Assembly (NCBI RefSeq): GCF_039523615.1
Contig: NZ_BAAAFQ010000007.1
Coordinates: 434,001 to 498,000 of the forward strand
DNA length: 64,000 nt
Direction: 5' to 3'
Source: Psychrosphaera haliotis
GTDB taxonomy: Bacteria; Pseudomonadota; Gammaproteobacteria; Enterobacterales; Alteromonadaceae
Numbering within the stretch: position 1 is the first letter of the stretch; each line of letters starts with the position of its first letter. Below, in pieces: positions 1 through 8,805 of the stretch. The notes under the pieces were generated by a model that worked only from the letters and a program-made list of their open reading frames with translations, searched no databases and was not told the origin of the DNA. The position numbers and the translations under genes were made by a program.

Positions 1-663
1 GTATTGCTGAGAATGTTTGATTCAATGGGCAATATTGTAAGTCCGGCTTTATTTATTCCAATTGCGGAACAACATAGCTTAGCAGCAGAGCTAGATAAGT
101 GGGTTATCGCTAGAGCCTTTAAAAATATGGCGGTAAGTAAAACAAAAGACCACTATTGCATAAATCTTTCGGGGCAAACGTTGGCTGACCCAAGCATGGT
201 TGGCTATGTAAAACAAAAAATTGAACAATTTGGTGTGTTACCGCAGCAAGTTACGTTTGAAATAACCGAGACCTTTGCAATTACTCATTTAGAGTCTGCT
301 ATTTACTTTATTGGTGAAATTACAAAGTATGGCTGTCAGTTTGCTCTTGATGACTTCGGTAGCGGTTTATCTTCATTTAGTTATTTGCAAAAACTGCCAG
401 TAAAAAAGTTAAAAATTGATGGTGTTTTCATCAAGAATATCACTGAAAATCCAAGAAACCAGGCATTTGTCAGCACAATGGTAACGTTAGCAAAGTCAAT
501 GGAAATGGAAACTGTTGCAGAGTTTGTTGAAACCGAGGAAGAGTTTACTATGCTCAAGGAGCTGAACCTCGATTTCTGCCAAGGTTATTTCTTCCATAAA
601 CCCGAACGCTGGGTTGTTAATGAAATGTTGGAATTGGCTTCGAGTAATAATTTGCAACAATAG
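1..663 (+). CDS. EAL-domain protein, C-terminal fragment (cut by window start)
   Basis: The reading frame is open from the first base, so the true start lies upstream; the TTG at position 4 is not a credible start. What remains is most of an EAL domain, the fold that hydrolyses cyclic di-GMP. The EAL tripeptide itself is outside the window. Later EAL motifs are intact: EITETF, the metal-binding DDFGSG, KKLKIDG, VAEFVE and CQGYFF near the end. Seen so far it looks catalytically competent, but whether GGDEF, PAS or other sensor domains precede it cannot be told. It ends at TAG, about 165 bases before frmA, with which it probably shares no function. Confidence 0.85.
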   Translation, partial: VLLRMFDSMGNIVSPALFIPIAEQHSLAAELDKWVIARAFKNMAVSKTKDHYCINLSGQTLADPSMVGYVKQKIEQFGVLPQQVTFEITETFAITHLESAIYFIGEITKYGCQFALDDFGSGLSSFSYLQKLPVKKLKIDGVFIKNITENPRNQAFVSTMVTLAKSMEMETVAEFVETEEEFTMLKELNLDFCQGYFFHKPERWVVNEMLELASSNNLQQ

Positions 664-830
664 CGGTTCGATTATTGTTATTGTTGTCACTGAGAAAAAG
701 TGAATTGGATTAGCAAGCATTTTATTTTTATTTTTTGATGGATATACTTACCACATAGTCACTTTCTAAATTACTTCAATGAATGAAAAGTTGAGGTAGT
801 TATGTACATAAATTTAATTAAGGAGTACAA

Positions 831-1961
831 ATGACAGCGCAATTTATCAAGTCTAAAGCTGCAGTAGCATGGGGCCCAAATGAGCCGTTAAAAATTGAAG
901 AAGTTGATGTAATGCTTCCTAAAGCAGGTGAAGTGTTAGTAAAGATTGTTGCTAGTGGCGTATGCCATACTGATGCTTTTACATTGTCGGGTGAAGACCC
1001 AGAAGGTATATTTCCTGCGATACTAGGCCATGAAGGTGGTGGTATTGTTGAGCAAATTGGTGAAGGCGTAACGAGTGTATCTGTTGGCGACCATGTCATT
1101 CCTTTATACACACCAGAATGTGGTGAATGTAAGTTTTGTACTTCAGGAAAAACGAACCTTTGTCAAAAAATCCGTGAAACACAGGGTAAAGGCTTAATGC
1201 CAGATGGCACGACTCGTTTTTACAAAGACGGCCAGCCAATATTCCATTATATGGGCACTTCAACATTTTCAGAATACACTGTAATGCCAGAAATTTCGTT
1301 AGCTAAGGTTAATAAAGACGCTCCGCTTGAAGAGGTGTGTTTATTGGGTTGTGGTGTAACAACCGGAATGGGCGCTGTTATGAATACAGCCAAAGTAGAA
1401 GAGGGTGACACGGTTGCTATCTTCGGTCTTGGTGGTATTGGTTTGTCAGCTGTAATTGGTGCAACAATGGCAAAAGCAGGTCGTATTATCGCCATTGATA
1501 TTAACGAAAGTAAATTTGATTTAGCCAAAAAGTTGGGCGCTACTGATTGTATTAATCCGAAAGATTACGATAAGCCAATTCAAGACGTAATTGTTGAACT
1601 AACAGACGGTGGTGTGGACTACTCTTTTGAATGTATAGGCAACGTTGATGTAATGCGCTCTGCTCTTGAATGTTGCCATAAAGGCTGGGGTGAGTCGGTA
1701 GTTATAGGTGTAGCTGGAGCAGGGCAAGAAATTTCAACTCGTCCATTCCAACTGGTTACTGGTCGTGTATGGCGTGGTTCAGCATTTGGGGGTGTAAAAG
1801 GGCGCTCTGAGTTACCTGATTACGTAGAGCGTTATTTGGCCGGTGAGTTTAAACTAAGTGACTTTATAACTCATACAATGGGCTTAGATGGAATTAATGA
1901 AGCTTTTGATTTAATGCACGAAGGCAAAAGCATTCGTACCGTTATTCATTTTGATAAGTAG
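831..1961 (+). CDS. frmA: S-(hydroxymethyl)glutathione dehydrogenase, class III alcohol dehydrogenase
   Basis: This zinc- and NAD-dependent cytosolic enzyme oxidises S-hydroxymethylglutathione, formed from formaldehyde and glutathione, to S-formylglutathione; the family also reduces S-nitrosoglutathione. The 376-residue length is typical. Catalytic zinc ligands start in CHTDAF (about residue 45) and GHEGGG (about 66). The structural zinc cysteines are in CGECKFC and the following NLC. The Rossmann motif GLGGIG follows near residue 201. An AAGGAG ribosome site lies just before the ATG. The stop overlaps or nearly touches fghA, so the two form an operon. No frmR-type repressor gene is adjacent, so regulation is not evident. 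Confidence 0.96.
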   Translation: MTAQFIKSKAAVAWGPNEPLKIEEVDVMLPKAGEVLVKIVASGVCHTDAFTLSGEDPEGIFPAILGHEGGGIVEQIGEGVTSVSVGDHVIPLYTPECGECKFCTSGKTNLCQKIRETQGKGLMPDGTTRFYKDGQPIFHYMGTSTFSEYTVMPEISLAKVNKDAPLEEVCLLGCGVTTGMGAVMNTAKVEEGDTVAIFGLGGIGLSAVIGATMAKAGRIIAIDINESKFDLAKKLGATDCINPKDYDKPIQDVIVELTDGGVDYSFECIGNVDVMRSALECCHKGWGESVVIGVAGAGQEISTRPFQLVTGRVWRGSAFGGVKGRSELPDYVERYLAGEFKLSDFITHTMGLDGINEAFDLMHEGKSIRTVIHFDK

Positions 1962-1966
1962 TGATC

Positions 1967-2803
1967 ATGTTAAAAAATATTAGTTCAACTAAAGTATTTG
2001 ATGGTTGGCATAAGCAATATAAACACCAATCTAGCTCAGTTTCAGGGGAAATGCAGTTTGCTGTGTTTCTTCCTCCTGGTGTTAGTGAAAACAACAAAAT
2101 GCCGGTTTTGTATTGGTTATCAGGCTTAACTTGTACCGATGAAAACTTTATGCAAAAAGCTGGTGCTTTGAAGCTAGCGGCTGAGTTGGGTGTGGTTATT
2201 GTTGCACCAGATACGAGCCCTAGAGGCGAAGCAGTAGCTAATGATGACAGTTATGACTTGGGCCAAGGCGCCGGCTTTTATCTTAATGCGGTTAAGCAGC
2301 CTTGGGCGAAGCACTACCAAATGTACGATTACGTTGTAAAAGAATTACCTAAATTAATCGAAAGTGAATTTCCAGTCACAAATAAAAAATCGATTTCGGG
2401 TCATTCTATGGGAGGACATGGAGCGCTTACGATAGCTCTAAAGAATCCAACTGAATATGCCTCAGCTTCGGCATTTAGTCCAATTTGTAACCCTAGTGAT
2501 TGTCCTTGGGGCATTAAAGCCTTTAGCGCCTATTTAGGTGAAGAAAAAAGTCTTTGGGCGCAATACGATACAGTAGAGTTGATTAAAAGCTCGAGTGACT
2601 TTGTGCCGACACTGATTGACCAGGGTTTAGATGATAACTTCTACCCTGAGCAACTCAAAACGCTAGAGTTCAAGAAAGTAGCAGATGAAAACGACTACGA
2701 TGTAGAAGTGAATCTGCGCGAAGGTTATGACCACAGTTATTACTTTATTGCGAGTTTTATAGATGAACATTTACAGTTTCACTTAAAGCACTTGTTAATG
2801 TAA
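1967..2803 (+). CDS. fghA: S-formylglutathione hydrolase
   Basis: This serine esterase of the esterase D family hydrolyses S-formylglutathione to formate and glutathione, completing formaldehyde detoxification begun by the preceding frmA product. The nucleophile motif is SGHSMGGHG, with DQGLDDNF and GYDHSYYF carrying the probable Asp and His of the triad. I chose the ATG at 1967 (278 residues) because its N-terminus MLKNISS..FDGW aligns with known family members. A GTG at 1961, overlapping the frmA stop by one base, is an alternative adding two residues. A stem-loop terminator at 2831-2857 ends the unit. Cytosolic; no signal peptide is seen. Confidence 0.95.
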   Translation: MLKNISSTKVFDGWHKQYKHQSSSVSGEMQFAVFLPPGVSENNKMPVLYWLSGLTCTDENFMQKAGALKLAAELGVVIVAPDTSPRGEAVANDDSYDLGQGAGFYLNAVKQPWAKHYQMYDYVVKELPKLIESEFPVTNKKSISGHSMGGHGALTIALKNPTEYASASAFSPICNPSDCPWGIKAFSAYLGEEKSLWAQYDTVELIKSSSDFVPTLIDQGLDDNFYPEQLKTLEFKKVADENDYDVEVNLREGYDHSYYFIASFIDEHLQFHLKHLLM

Positions 2804-2830
2804 AACTTTACAATAGCGTCATTAAATTAT

Positions 2831-2857
2831 AAAAAGTCGGTAATCACCGGCTTTTTT
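2831..2857 (+). terminator. Rho-independent terminator of frmA-fghA
   Basis: AAAGTCGGT and ACCGGCTTT form a nine-pair stem (one G-U) around an AATC loop, followed by a T run. It lies 28 bases after the fghA stop. Confidence 0.8.
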
Positions 2858-2906
2858 GTTTTGTACTAAACTTAGAAGGTCTGAACGAACTAAAAGAAAG
2901 TAAGTA

Positions 2907-4046
2907 ATGAAATCAAGTCAGTACCATTATCAGAATCGTGTTTGGCAAAAATCCAATAGCCTCCCTTTAGCAAGTCCCGCGCAATTAGTATTAACTTTTG
3001 GTTGTCGCCAGTTAGCCAGTTCTAAAGAGTTTCGAAATGAGCTCCGTTCAGCATTCCCTGATGCTGATATCATAGGCTGTACCACCAGTGGAGAGATTAT
3101 TGATACGGAAGTGTTTGACGAGACAATGGTGGTCAATGAACTAACTTTTGAACATACCGAAACACAATGCCGGAGTATAAACCTAGATGACTTTGCTAGT
3201 TTTGATGCCGCTATTTCTTCTCTCGCTGAAAGTTTACCTTTTGAACACTTAAAACACGTACTGGTTATATCCGATGGACAAAATGTAAATGGTACTGACT
3301 TAGCTGAGAAGTTGATGACAGAACTACCTCCGAAAGTGACTATTTCAGGCGGTTTAGCTGGAGATGGAGACAGGTTTAATGAAACGATTGTTTGGCATAA
3401 TGACAAGATTAGTGCAAAACAGATTGTGTTGTGCGGCTTTTATGGTGACCAACTCCAAGTCGGCTTTGGTTCTGCTGGCGGGTGGGTTCCTTTTGGACCA
3501 GAACGATTGATTACAAAATCAGAAGCCAATGTTCTTTACGAATTAGATGGTCAATCTGCGTTAGAGCTTTATAAAGAGTATTTAGGTGAGTTTGCATCAG
3601 AATTGCCAGCTTCCGCTCTTCGGTTTCCTCTATGCCTTAAAAATGAGAGTGATGGTGATTTTACTGTGCGTACTATTTTGAATATCGACGAATCATCAAA
3701 CAGTTTGATTTTCGCTGGGGATATTTCAGAAGGGCAGTATGTCACTTTAATGCGAGCAAATACTGGAAAATTAATAGATGGAGCGCAGCTATCAGCTCAA
3801 CAATCTCTAGATATTGCTGGGTATGATGAACCTGACTTCGCTCTGTTAATAAGTTGTGTTGGCCGAAGGCTAGTATTACAGCAAGAGTCTGAATACGAGC
3901 TCGAGAGTGTTCAAGAAGTGTTAGGGGAAGGTTGTACATTAGGTGGCTTTTACTCTTATGGAGAGCTGTCACCAAGAGGCTTCGAAAATCGTTGTTTACT
4001 GCACAATCAAACGATGACGGTTACTATATTTAAAGAACACAATTGA
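2907..4046 (+). CDS. FIST-domain sensory protein
   Basis: A 379-residue cytosolic protein with the N- and C-terminal FIST halves (about residues 25-215 and 225-365). FIST is a ligand-sensing module found next to, or fused to, bacterial signalling domains; small ligands such as amino acids have been proposed. Visible family features include FGCRQLA, IIGCTTSGEI, TISGGLAGDG and the C-terminal GCTLGGFYSYGE segment. There is no effector domain of its own. The next gene, a PAS-GGDEF-EAL protein, starts two bases after the stop, so the pair is probably co-translated and FIST may feed a signal to cyclic di-GMP turnover. The partnership is inferred from spacing only. Confidence 0.9.
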   Translation: MKSSQYHYQNRVWQKSNSLPLASPAQLVLTFGCRQLASSKEFRNELRSAFPDADIIGCTTSGEIIDTEVFDETMVVNELTFEHTETQCRSINLDDFASFDAAISSLAESLPFEHLKHVLVISDGQNVNGTDLAEKLMTELPPKVTISGGLAGDGDRFNETIVWHNDKISAKQIVLCGFYGDQLQVGFGSAGGWVPFGPERLITKSEANVLYELDGQSALELYKEYLGEFASELPASALRFPLCLKNESDGDFTVRTILNIDESSNSLIFAGDISEGQYVTLMRANTGKLIDGAQLSAQQSLDIAGYDEPDFALLISCVGRRLVLQQESEYELESVQEVLGEGCTLGGFYSYGELSPRGFENRCLLHNQTMTVTIFKEHN

Positions 4047-4047
4047 T

Positions 4048-5931
4048 ATGCACCGTTTACTAAAACGTCAAATTAAAAAGTACTTGTTAACAAATGAACC
4101 CGACGAAGAGTTAACTCATTTTTTAGCCTCCATCGACCAAGCTTATCAACAGAATGAACGCGAACTGTCTTTAATAGATCGCTCACTAGAATTGGCTTCT
4201 ACCGAACTGTCTAGTCGAAATGAGTCTTTACGACGTGAAGTTGAAAAACAGCAATTGATTCAAAAAGAACTGTCGCTTTCTTTGGCTGCTTTAAATGCAA
4301 CATTTGATTCAACGGGTGAAGCTATTCTTGCTATAAACCTAGAAGGAAACGTGACTAAGTATAACCAAATGGCGGGGCAACTTTTTGACAGTAATATACT
4401 TACACGTGGACCCTTGTCGTTAATCAAGTTAAAAACTGTGATTTCCCAATTAGACGACACCTCTCGGTTAGGTCATAAGCTTAGACAAATAAAACATAAT
4501 CCATTAGTTGAATTGTATGGGCAGTTAAGGCTGAAGGATGGGCGCTTTTTTGAATATCACACATCTGCGCAAATCCAAGGGGAACAAATTTTAGGCCGAG
4601 TTTGGTGTTTTAGAGACATTAGTGAGCCTAAGCATAATGAGGCAATGGTTCAGCATCAAGCTTTTCATGACGCCCTTACTGGCCTGCCTAATAGAGCACT
4701 ACTAGATGATCGATTATCGCACGGCATTACATACTGTAATCGCTTCAATACTCATTTGTCGGTTTTGTTTATTGACTTAGACGACTTTAAAAAAGTAAAT
4801 GATAATGCTGGACACCAAGCTGGTGATGCAGTGTTAAAGGAAGTAACAAAACGCATAAAAACATGTATTAGAGATGTTGATACTATTGCACGCTTAGGTG
4901 GCGATGAGTTTGTTGTACTACTCGAAAACCTTCAAGAGTCTAAAATATCTACTGTTATTAGCCATCGAATAATAGATGAAATTGTGAAGCCATTTGTTGT
5001 AGGTGATAGTGAATTTTATATCTCATCTAGCATTGGTATTAGCATGTACCCTAAAGATGGTATCGACAGTGAAGAGTTGCTCCGTAAGGCGGATATGGCA
5101 ATGTATCATGCTAAGTCCTTAGGTAAGAATAATCACCAGTACTTTGATAGTGAACTTGAGCGTTCATCAAATCAGCAATTACAAGTTGAAAACCATTTAA
5201 GAGAAGCAATAGGAAACGACGAGTTTCATTTGAATTATCAACCAAAAATTGATTTGAAGAGCAATGCTATTATTGGTTTTGAAGCTTTATTACGTTGGAA
5301 CAGAGCTGGTGGAATGAATACCCCTGATATATTTATTCCAGTAGCAGAACAAACTGGATTAATAAACGAAATAGGTGATTGGGTTTTGAAGCAAGTTTGT
5401 TCTGATGTCAAAAAATGGCTTGAACTTGGATATGGGTTATTACCAGTTGCGATAAACGTTTCACCTGTGGAATTCAGAAATAAAAAGCTGGTTGAGCAGA
5501 TAAAAGCCACCATTATTGAATATGGCATTCCGCCCGAAGCTATTGAAATTGAAATTACGGAATCATTATTCTTGGATAATATCTCGTTTGTGAAAGAGAT
5601 ATTAAAAGAGTTGAGAGACTTTGGCATCAGTGTGGCGGTTGATGATTTTGGAACCGGTTATTCGTCTTTACAATACCTTCATGAGCTGCCAATCGATATA
5701 CTTAAAATAGATAAGTCGTTTATTCTGGATTTAAGTAATCAACCACATAACGCCGCGATAGCCGATAGTATTATTAATCTTGCGCACAACCTTGGTCTAA
5801 AAGTGGTGGCGGAAGGTATCGAAAACCAAGCCTCCATGTCATTTTTGAAACATCGGGGTTGTGATATTGGGCAAGGTTTTTTTATGTATAAACCTATGAG
5901 AAGTGAAGAGTTGATAGAACTTATTGTTTGA
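4048..5931 (+). CDS. PAS-GGDEF-EAL cyclic di-GMP signalling protein
   Basis: A 627-residue cytosolic protein. After an N-terminal coiled segment (about 1-75) comes a PAS-like domain (about 75-200), then GGDEF and EAL domains. The GGDEF signature is intact near residue 284, and an RDVD inhibitory site sits five residues upstream, so both synthesis of cyclic di-GMP and product inhibition are plausible. The EAL tripeptide is at about residue 412 in EALLRW, followed by EIEITES and DDFGTGYSS, so hydrolysis is plausible too. The net activity cannot be told from sequence. It lies directly behind the FIST gene, probably its sensory partner. No membrane segment is seen. Confidence 0.93.
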   Translation: MHRLLKRQIKKYLLTNEPDEELTHFLASIDQAYQQNERELSLIDRSLELASTELSSRNESLRREVEKQQLIQKELSLSLAALNATFDSTGEAILAINLEGNVTKYNQMAGQLFDSNILTRGPLSLIKLKTVISQLDDTSRLGHKLRQIKHNPLVELYGQLRLKDGRFFEYHTSAQIQGEQILGRVWCFRDISEPKHNEAMVQHQAFHDALTGLPNRALLDDRLSHGITYCNRFNTHLSVLFIDLDDFKKVNDNAGHQAGDAVLKEVTKRIKTCIRDVDTIARLGGDEFVVLLENLQESKISTVISHRIIDEIVKPFVVGDSEFYISSSIGISMYPKDGIDSEELLRKADMAMYHAKSLGKNNHQYFDSELERSSNQQLQVENHLREAIGNDEFHLNYQPKIDLKSNAIIGFEALLRWNRAGGMNTPDIFIPVAEQTGLINEIGDWVLKQVCSDVKKWLELGYGLLPVAINVSPVEFRNKKLVEQIKATIIEYGIPPEAIEIEITESLFLDNISFVKEILKELRDFGISVAVDDFGTGYSSLQYLHELPIDILKIDKSFILDLSNQPHNAAIADSIINLAHNLGLKVVAEGIENQASMSFLKHRGCDIGQGFFMYKPMRSEELIELIV

Positions 5932-6066
5932 TTTAACTGATATGATACCGTTGTATTTTTGAAATAGTTCAAGTTTAAAAAATAGTCTTTTTTTTAAAAA
6001 AAAAGTTGATCGAACGGAAATAAGCTTGCGTAAAAATTGAGCAAACTAAGCATAAGGAATTTTAAA

Positions 6067-7875
6067 GTGATAAAAATAAAAGCTCTACTTCTAATAACAT
6101 GCAGTATTTTTTTTATTCAAGCTTGTAATGATAGTGACGATGAAGTGCCAGTAGCAACAATAGTTGATGTGGCCAAAGCAAACGGGAATTTTACTACCCT
6201 AATTGCAGCACTCGAAGCTACAGGTCTAGATGAAACTCTTTCAGACACAAACAGCACATACACAGTATTCGCGCCTACCGACGCTGCATTTGCGTTGCTT
6301 GGTGATGATGCAATAAATTCTCTGCTCAACGATACCGACACCTTAAGCAATATTTTAACCTATCATGTCATCAGCGGAGAAGTCAGCTCAGTTGCTGCTG
6401 AAGCCGCTGTTGGCATCACCGTTGAGATGGTAAATGGGGATTCCATTGGTATTTCTCTAGACGGCGACAATTTGTTAGTGAATACAGCGACAGTCACTGC
6501 TGTCGACATAGAGACGGACAACGGAATTATTCACGTAATTGATGCTGTGTTAATGCCACCGGCGGCAAAAGGTGCGCCAATGGATAACATTGTTGAAACC
6601 GCCGTAGCGGCAGGAAACTTTACAACGCTAGTATCAGTGCTTGAAGCCACTGAGCTGGATGACATATTAGCGAATGAAGATAGTACATTCACAGTATTTG
6701 CACCAACAGACGCCGCTTTCGCGATGATAGATGAAGAGACTTTGGGTCTTTTATTGGATAACCCGAACGTACTAGCTAGTATTCTTTTACAGCACGTTGT
6801 GTCCGGAGTAGAAGTAGATTCCGTTAATGCATATGCTTTAAATGGAACTTCAGTGGCAACCGCATCACAAGCTGCCATTGACGTTAGCATTAATACTTCA
6901 GCTGACATGCTGTTGTTTGGTGGTGCAAACGTGATTTCAAAAGATATTTATACATCAAACGGGGTAATACACGTTATCGATGCTGTTGTTATTGGTGATG
7001 TGGCGTTGCCTGAACCACCAATTAGTTTGGTAGATGTAGCGAGAGAAAATGGTAGCTTTACAACACTTGTTGCAGCTCTAGAAGCTACTGGTTTAGACAT
7101 TGTATTGGCAGATACTGACTCAACTTATACTGTTTTTGCACCAAGTGATGCTGCGTTTGAAAAGCTTCCTGAGGGCACAGTAGCTGGCTTATTGGCAGAT
7201 ACAGAAACACTATCTGACATATTGCTTTACCACGTTTTAGCGGGAAATGTGACATCTGATACGGCAATTACAGTCGCGCAGTCAAATAGCAGCTTAATCA
7301 CCATGGAGAATACTGATAACGTTGCCTTATCTTATGTGGACTCAACGTTGTTTGTTAATAATGCGTCAGTAGTGACAACAGACGTCATGGCAGACAACGG
7401 TACAATCCATGTGTTAGATACAGTAATCATGCCTCCAGCAGAAAAAGGGGAGCCTACTCAAAGCATTGTTGATGTTGCGGTAGCTGATGATCGTTTCACT
7501 ACACTTGTTGACGCTTTAACTGCAGCTAACCTAGTTGATGTTTTGGCGAATGAAGAAAGTACATTCACGGTATTTGCACCAACGAATGATGCTTTTGACA
7601 AAATTGATAGTGCAGCGTTGGATGCGCTATTGGCTGACACTGAAGCGCTAAGAGAAGTATTGTTACAACACGTTATCACTGCTGAAGTTAACTCTGTGAG
7701 TGCTTACTCATTAAACGGAACAAATGTAGGAACTGCTTCGGGAAATGACGTAGGTATTTTAATAGATGCAAATACAGGCTCATTACAATTTGGTGGTGCA
7801 AACGTAATAATAACGGACATATATACCACAAATGGTATTATCCACGTTATTGATACTGTAGTGGTAGAACCATAA
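6067..7875 (+). CDS. Lipoprotein with four fasciclin (FAS1) domains
   Basis: A 602-residue exported protein with four FAS1 domains, at roughly residues 30-160, 175-310, 320-450 and 460-600. FAS1 domains usually serve adhesion or matrix binding. I chose the GTG at 6067 because AAGGAA lies seven bases upstream, and the resulting N-terminus is a lipoprotein signal (hydrophobic stretch, then IQAC with Cys20). The in-frame TTG at 6037 lacks a ribosome site. Each domain has the conserved STYTVFAP or STFTVFAP motif and ends in NG(I/V/T)IHV(I/L)D. Domains 1 and 3 resemble each other, as do 2 and 4, so a two-domain unit was duplicated. A T8A9 tract lies upstream; a terminator follows at 7931. Confidence 0.93.
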   Translation: MIKIKALLLITCSIFFIQACNDSDDEVPVATIVDVAKANGNFTTLIAALEATGLDETLSDTNSTYTVFAPTDAAFALLGDDAINSLLNDTDTLSNILTYHVISGEVSSVAAEAAVGITVEMVNGDSIGISLDGDNLLVNTATVTAVDIETDNGIIHVIDAVLMPPAAKGAPMDNIVETAVAAGNFTTLVSVLEATELDDILANEDSTFTVFAPTDAAFAMIDEETLGLLLDNPNVLASILLQHVVSGVEVDSVNAYALNGTSVATASQAAIDVSINTSADMLLFGGANVISKDIYTSNGVIHVIDAVVIGDVALPEPPISLVDVARENGSFTTLVAALEATGLDIVLADTDSTYTVFAPSDAAFEKLPEGTVAGLLADTETLSDILLYHVLAGNVTSDTAITVAQSNSSLITMENTDNVALSYVDSTLFVNNASVVTTDVMADNGTIHVLDTVIMPPAEKGEPTQSIVDVAVADDRFTTLVDALTAANLVDVLANEESTFTVFAPTNDAFDKIDSAALDALLADTEALREVLLQHVITAEVNSVSAYSLNGTNVGTASGNDVGILIDANTGSLQFGGANVIITDIYTTNGIIHVIDTVVVEP

Positions 7876-7930
7876 GGTTTAAATCAAGTTTAGGCGGGAG
7901 CTAGCTTTACGTTTAAACTGGTTACTAAAG

Positions 7931-7965
7931 CCGAAGTGCTTATTATATAAGTACTTCGGTTTTTA
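7931..7965 (+). terminator. Rho-independent terminator of the FAS1 gene
   Basis: CCGAAGTGCTTAT pairs with ATAAGTACTTCGG (one G-U) around a three-base loop and is followed by TTTTT, 56 bases after the FAS1 stop. Confidence 0.8.
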
Positions 7966-8010
7966 GCTTTTTGTAACCACCTACTTTACATTTGATATGC
8001 TATCAAATCT

Positions 8011-8214
8011 TTAATCTGCATCTGTAGCCTTTTGGTCTTTGACATTATCAGGCTTACCATCATTAGCTTCTGCGCCATACACAGGCTCTTCCGGTACTAA
8101 ATTCTCTCTGTCGGCTTTACTGATATATTTTTCTTTCTTCTTGGGATTTCGCTTTTCGTTACGCTTTTTTGCTTTGCGTTTAAGTGTTTCGTTAATTTTC
8201 TTTTTTCGATTCAT
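8011..8214 (-). CDS. Small lysine-rich DUF2986 family protein
   Basis: A 67-residue protein with a strongly basic N-terminal half (MNRKKKINETLKRKAKKRNE) and an acidic C-terminus. The start MNRKKKIN and the later KYISKADRE segment match my recollection of the DUF2986 family of small gammaproteobacterial proteins; function unknown. The charge pattern would suit nucleic acid or ribosome binding, but that is speculation. It stands alone between two plus-strand genes. A frame on the opposite strand of similar length is a mirror of its lysine codons and is not taken as a gene. Confidence 0.7.
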   Translation of the reverse strand: MNRKKKINETLKRKAKKRNEKRNPKKKEKYISKADRENLVPEEPVYGAEANDGKPDNVKDQKATDAD

Positions 8215-8385
8215 TTTTGCGGGCTACCAAGTCTAAATATCAATGGCATTATAATGCTAATGCAGCGTAATGGTAATGAACTTTTCACTTTACAGTTAAT
8301 CAAAGAATAGACTAATCTTTAAAATAAGATTGAATACTAACAAAACAGCCCCACTTAAATAGATAGTGAATTGTTTGAGATAATT

Positions 8386-8733
8386 ATGAAAAAAACCTCA
8401 TTGTTTCTGTTAATTGTTTTTGTCAGTAATTTTATTACTGCTTTAGCTTTTGCGCAGGCTGACATTAATGAGGCCGCGGCAGAACGCTATAGTCAAACAT
8501 TTAATCAACAACTAACACTGAACAGTGCAGCTAGCCAAAATCTAATAAATCTAGTTGAGCAAATCAACAGCGAATCAAATGATGATTTTGAGCAAGACTT
8601 ACATTTAGCGCATAGCACAAGTTTAATAGCGAAAAGTAATGCTATTGTTCCTCTTTCGTTTTTAAACGACTCCTCCAGTGCAACCAAATATCTATATTAT
8701 ATTGCAAGAGCACCACCTCATTCCATTGACTAA
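8386..8733 (+). CDS. Small exported protein of unknown function
   Basis: I do not recognise this 115-residue protein. From the ATG at 8386 it begins with a clear signal peptide (MKKTSLFLLIVFVSNF, then a likely cleavage after AFA before QADINEAAAE), so it is probably periplasmic. The rest is polar, with LNLVEQINSES-like helix-forming stretches and no cysteine. An upstream in-frame TTG at 8371 would spoil the signal peptide start. It precedes the CBS gene by about 70 bases and could be co-transcribed with it. Confidence 0.55.
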   Translation: MKKTSLFLLIVFVSNFITALAFAQADINEAAAERYSQTFNQQLTLNSAASQNLINLVEQINSESNDDFEQDLHLAHSTSLIAKSNAIVPLSFLNDSSSATKYLYYIARAPPHSID

Positions 8734-8805
8734 AAATCAAACTTTTAAAACTACAAACATAATTTAATTAGTCAAATTGCACTCTAAGAGTGCGAGAGGT
8801 AAGCA

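Noticed and set aside
6117..6908. Reading frames on the minus strand inside the FAS1 gene
   Set aside because: They mirror the repetitive, acidic codons of the fasciclin domains and have no start signals or protein-like character.
8039..8236. Plus-strand frame over the DUF2986 gene
   Set aside because: It is the antisense of a lysine-rich gene, which gives phenylalanine- and leucine-rich translation. The minus-strand protein matches a known family.
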